Part shown: piece after piece, positions 60,501-64,000 of the stretch
Layout: each line of letters starts with the position of its first letter
How positions within the stretch are numbered: position 1 is the first letter of the stretch
DNA from: Siphonodentalium dalli
Lineage: Eukaryota > Mollusca > Scaphopoda > Gadilida > Siphonodentaliidae
DNA length: 64,000 bases
Direction of reading: 5' to 3'
Assembly (NCBI GenBank): GCA_032622095.1
Contig: CP136064.1
Location: 177,460,247-177,524,246 of the forward strand
The notes under the pieces: model-generated
Database searches by the model: none
The model's input: only the letters and a program-made list of their open reading frames with translations
What the model was told of the DNA's origin: nothing
Program-made: the position numbers and the translations under genes

Positions 60501-60782
60501 ATTTCACCCAGACAACATACACATGTAGCCATGTATATGCACACTACATGTACATGTACTGGTATACTTTTAAATTTTAAAATGACTATTACATTCGTAT
60601 CTGTGATTTACCTTGATTTCTCGAGTGATTATAAACTATAATTGCACTTATGAATTATGTCACTTTAACTAGCATGTTACATGTATTTATATTCGCAATA
60701 AAATTTATACGTCATGGGTATAATGGCAGTGATATTAGGATTTCTCGTAAATTAAGATGTTTTAATGGAATATGATTAAACA

Positions 60783-60914
60783 GAGAATAATCACTTGATT
60801 GAACTGGTGCCATGAAAAAAATTCGATTGAGGCAGGGTCTAATTTGTGTTTGTATAACATCCCTACCTCTCATGAATTATTTCATGTCACCAGTTCAATG
60901 AAGTGATTACTCTC
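60783..60914. mobile_element. 132-bp hairpin MITE
   Basis: GAGAATAATCACTTGATTGA pairs with TCAATGAAGTGATTACTCTC. The symmetry includes ACTGGTG.CATGAAA. The loop is about 60 bp. Confidence 0.7.
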
Positions 60915-61038
60915 AATATATTACTGGTATCCACACAATAAGCCATTTATCAGGGCCATGCCAATGCGTTCAAACATTGGAAAATAATGGAAGCTGAGAA
61001 CCTGGTGTGAATTGAACTATGGTGGGGTCTCAAGCCAA

Positions 61039-61193
61039 ACTCTCAGGTGCATAATAATCGTGATGGCCTAATAATAGTGATTGGTAGGGATTTAGGCTGA
61101 TTTTAATAATGTCTCAATGTAAATATTAGTGATCGTTGGTAATTTTCTCCAAATTAATAATCGTGCTGTCAATATTATTAAGCACCTGAGAGT
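61039..61193. mobile_element. 155-bp MITE with CTCTCAGGTGC ends
   Basis: ACTCTCAGGTGCATAATAAT at the left is mirrored by ATTATTAAGCACCTGAGAGT at the right. The interior repeats AATAATCGTG in both orientations. Confidence 0.75.
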
Positions 61194-62061
61194 ACCCCTT
61201 CACATTAGAAAAAATGCCATTGAATGGCATAAGTTGCTTGAGGATAGAAGTGATCTATCATACCACTGTAAATTCAACCAGGCGCTTCCTATTAAATAAT
61301 TATGCCAAGCAGGAGTGGGGCAGGGATACCAGAACGTGCTCACTGGATGCAATCACATTAATACTACTGTCATGCATATATTCTGATGTAGTTTGATAAA
61401 AGATAGATCATGCCATGAATCTCTATTCTGGCGGTGTAGTATGGCGAAGTTGTGCAAAGTGGCATACTGTTGGGAATTCATAAAGGAAGGCATAAAATCA
61501 GCGATATTGTATTTGGTGTTACCTAGATCATGCCATGAACCTGTACTTTGGCTAACGCTACGGCGTTAGCCAGAGTAGAGAATCATGGCATGATCTAGGT
61601 GTTACCGAGAAAGGTGCACCATTTAGAATGAAAAATATGTAACATACAATCACAAAATTGTGGAAAGAGGCACACCGCTGGATGGGGAAGTCACACACGA
61701 AGGCGTAAAATCAGCGTTATTGATAATTTTAACCAGAAAGTCTCAAATTGGCATCGCAAAATTGTATTCGGTGTTACCTAGATCATGCCATGAACCTGTA
61801 CTTTGGCTAATGCTACGGCGTTGGCCAGAGTAGAGAATCATGGCATGATCTAGGTGTCACCGAGAAAACTACCATTTAGAATGAAAAAAATGTAAAGTAC
61901 AATCACAAAATTGTGGAAAGAGGCATACCGCTGGCTGGGGAAGTCACACACGAAGGCATAAAATCAGCGTTATTGATATTTTTTACCAGAAAGTCTCAAA
62001 TTGGCATCGCAAAATTGGATTTAGGGAGACCAAGAAAAGTGCCTCATTCAGAACGAAAAAA

Positions 62062-62570
62062 ATTGATGGAATAAAAAGTGAAAAGTTCAGAATGAAAAAA
62101 ATCATATGTAAAATCATGAAGATATGGAACCACGCTAACCTTGGGTGCGGAATTAACTCAGGAAGACATGGGACAAGGGAAGTCTGGGTCTTCAAGTTAA
62201 AAGTTTGCCATTCCCATCGCTGAATAGGTCGTGGGGGCTAATACGTCGAAAACGCAGAAAGCCATGTGCGCCGATTCAAGCGGCTGGTAAATGAAATTAA
62301 ATCGTATTGGGAACCTAAGAACCAATCCGCGCGGTCATATTATATCATTAGTCGATGACTGCACCAAAGTTATTTGAAAACATTACTCAGTTTACTTACA
62401 TTTGATGAAAAACGACGAGAGAAGTTTCGCTGTTGAACAAAAATGTCTGCCGACGTGCAATCTCTTCCGGGTATGGGTCACATGACCGGAGATCATGTGA
62501 CCGGTCGAAATGGCGATTGTCCGAGGCCGTCCTTGATGAGAGTAGCGAGATTGGACGGATGTGGCGTCAA
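62062..62570 (-). repeat. Right terminal inverted repeat of the Mutator-like element
   Basis: It is the reverse complement of 57,582-58,090 with few differences, for example ACCAATCCGCG context and GTATAGG against GTTCTTAGG. The matching solo copy in arm A is closer to this one (GTTCTTAGG in both). Confidence 0.88.
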
Positions 62571-64000
62571 GGTCGGACGTAATCTTTAAAATTACATTCG
62601 GAGCATCACTTGTCAGGCTAGAAGCCATTGTACGCACTATACATTATGTCTATATGTTACGTAACTTGCGTTATATCGGAAGCTCGAAATGTACATGTAT
62701 AATATTCTAACTGGACTCTACACTGACATTCACAAAACTCACAACTTGCACGAAACGATTTGCTCTCGCGGAAATTAGAATGCGACATCAGCAGAAACTG
62801 CACGTGCAGCACATTCTATTCTCAGCATACACCGCCCATTCAAACAACCGTAGGAGTACCGCATGCAAAGTCCGTGCATTTGTCACTAAGAATAGCCTGA
62901 GTCGCGATTGATCATTTGAAATACCTTGTGAAAGTCTCATCCCACAAACGTGCATACCACTTCTTCGTGACTCGTGAGCTCGTTTCGTGGTGTCATGGCT
63001 GCGTGGACCACGAGACTTAATTCCTTATAACCTTTAGACGATAGCGTGGTCAATTCTAATCACACGTTATATAGATTTTGCAGATATGTAACATATATAT
63101 TGTACTGTGTGCCGTTGTGGACAAATTAAATGAAATTATGTGCCGTTGGTGTTCAAGTCTGAAGCTTGTCCCCCTCATTCCATTACTTTCCATCTTCCGT
63201 ATATCTTATATTTTATTTCGTTATTACATCCCACAGGGGCCTGTTATATAGTCACACAACGTACTCGCATTTCCACAAGAGCACAGGCAGGGGAGGCGGA
63301 GGGGTAGCAGAGCACGCTACATGTCAATGTGTTAATAAATCCTGATGTTTATCATAGTCCCCATTACATTCCAGTCATATGCCCTGTATTTAAGGCACAT
63401 GGTATTGATGATAAGATATTTGCCCATCGTTTGCAAGAAATATTTTTTTAAGGAGAACATGGTACAACTTGTAAGTAAGATCAATAGATATATAACCCCT
63501 GTGCACAAATACATGCCAGGTTCACATTTCGCAAGCAATTACATTATTTGAAAAAGATTTACTTACCAAGATTGATATAAAAGTTAGACAGACTTTCAAA
63601 TCAAGGTCACAGGGTCGGCTATTTTGAACATTTGCTGCCATATTGTTTCCACAACAGTCCCTAGTAACGACAAATAATTTCGATGAAGTTACACTAGATG
63701 TTTAGAGTTATCTGTTGCTTAACACTTGTATTAATACATCCGCCCCCTCCTACAACTGCATGTATAATGTATGTGTGTAACTAGGTCAGGTACATACTGG
63801 ATTTGACTAATATGGTAATATTCAACTAGAGGTGTGACTGCCCCAATCAAAGTAAGGCTACCCTGGTGTTTTTAAAACACAAAGACGTGTCCCATATAAG
63901 TAAACATTAAGTTAAGATAATAAAATAACAGATACCCATTGCAGGTGCACAATTATTCAAAAATGAAAACAGAATAACTCCAGACAAAAATTTCCGTGGA

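Larger units (their letters stand above)
57582..62570. mobile_element. Mutator-like (MULE-type) non-autonomous element, 4,989 bp
   Basis: Ends TTGACGCCACATCC / GGATGTGGCGTCAA are flanked by a 9-bp duplication, the length typical of Mutator-like elements. The inverted repeats are long: about 510 bp of near-identity, then a subterminal zone of degenerate ~250-bp units (CCAATTTGAGACTTTCTGGT, TTCCCCA.CCA.CGGTGTGCC, CACCTAGATCATGCC) for a further ~0.6 kb on each side. No transposase is visible; the longest internal frames have no motif. The interior holds the TAATTA-array element, two hairpin MITEs and sequence related to 19.3 and 33 kb. Superfamily assignment rests on target length and repeat structure only. 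Confidence 0.75.
53504..64000 (-). repeat. Arm B of the large inverted duplication (runs off the window)
   Basis: It is the reverse complement of arm A. It begins at TGACTATGACTGG, right next to the end of the foldback element, and the last visible bases match 40,084. Relative to arm A it holds the complete Mutator-like element and lacks the 1,758-bp and 253-bp blocks. The 1,758-bp difference has the 3-bp microhomology ATA at both ends in arm A, which fits a deletion in arm B at about 57,018-57,020. Confidence 0.93.

Overview
The window is eukaryotic genomic DNA of an invertebrate animal, most likely a mollusc. It is AT-rich and has no long open frames, operons or prokaryotic gene spacing. 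It is packed with transposable-element debris: Ty3/gypsy, two kinds of LINE, Penelope, Mutator-like, piggyBac-like, mariner-like and foldback elements, plus many hairpin MITEs. The mollusc call is an inference. It rests on a LINE whose 3' end reads GACGTTAAACCACCAATCAA on the minus strand, on the mollusc-style gag-like ORF1 of that LINE, and on dispersed 'gtaactcc...ggacggacgg' repeats. Class and species cannot be decided from this sequence alone.

Layout. 1-7.8 kb: no recognisable gene; hairpin MITEs, an 867-bp inverted-repeat element and a piggyBac-like MITE. 7.85-8.22 kb (minus): the only good host-gene candidate, a 121-codon terminal exon that looks like a secreted peptide hormone of the CHH/ITP type. 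8.50-15.78 kb: a decayed Ty3/gypsy retrotransposon with two LTRs, a G16 tract before the 3' LTR, a 4-bp target duplication, deleted pol and a third open frame after pol. 17.2-18.3 kb (minus): the end of a LINE reverse transcriptase ORF. 22.8-24.5 kb (minus): a Jockey-like LINE with ORF1 but no ORF2. 25.7-39.97 kb: MITEs, a 22-bp minisatellite, tandem duplications and one weak candidate exon.

40.08-64.00 kb is dominated by a very large inverted duplication. Arm A (40,084-48,222) reappears as its reverse complement in arm B (53,504 to the window end) at about 97-99% identity in the stretches I compared by eye. The two are separated by a 5.3-kb spacer that ends in a CGC-rich foldback element. 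The arms differ by large indels. Arm B carries a complete 4,989-bp Mutator-like element with a perfect 9-bp target duplication. Arm A keeps only one terminal inverted repeat of it, followed by a duplicated 95-bp flank. Arm A keeps a 1.76-kb block with a Penelope fragment that arm B lacks. Nested inside the Mutator-like element is a palindromic transposon made largely of 21 copies of a TAATTA-centred palindrome.

The genes here do not form a pathway; the biology is transposition, decay and rearrangement around one possible neurohormone exon. The items most worth following up are the CHH/ITP-like exon, the head-to-head duplication with its foldback boundary, the Mutator-like element caught in two states, and the TAATTA array.
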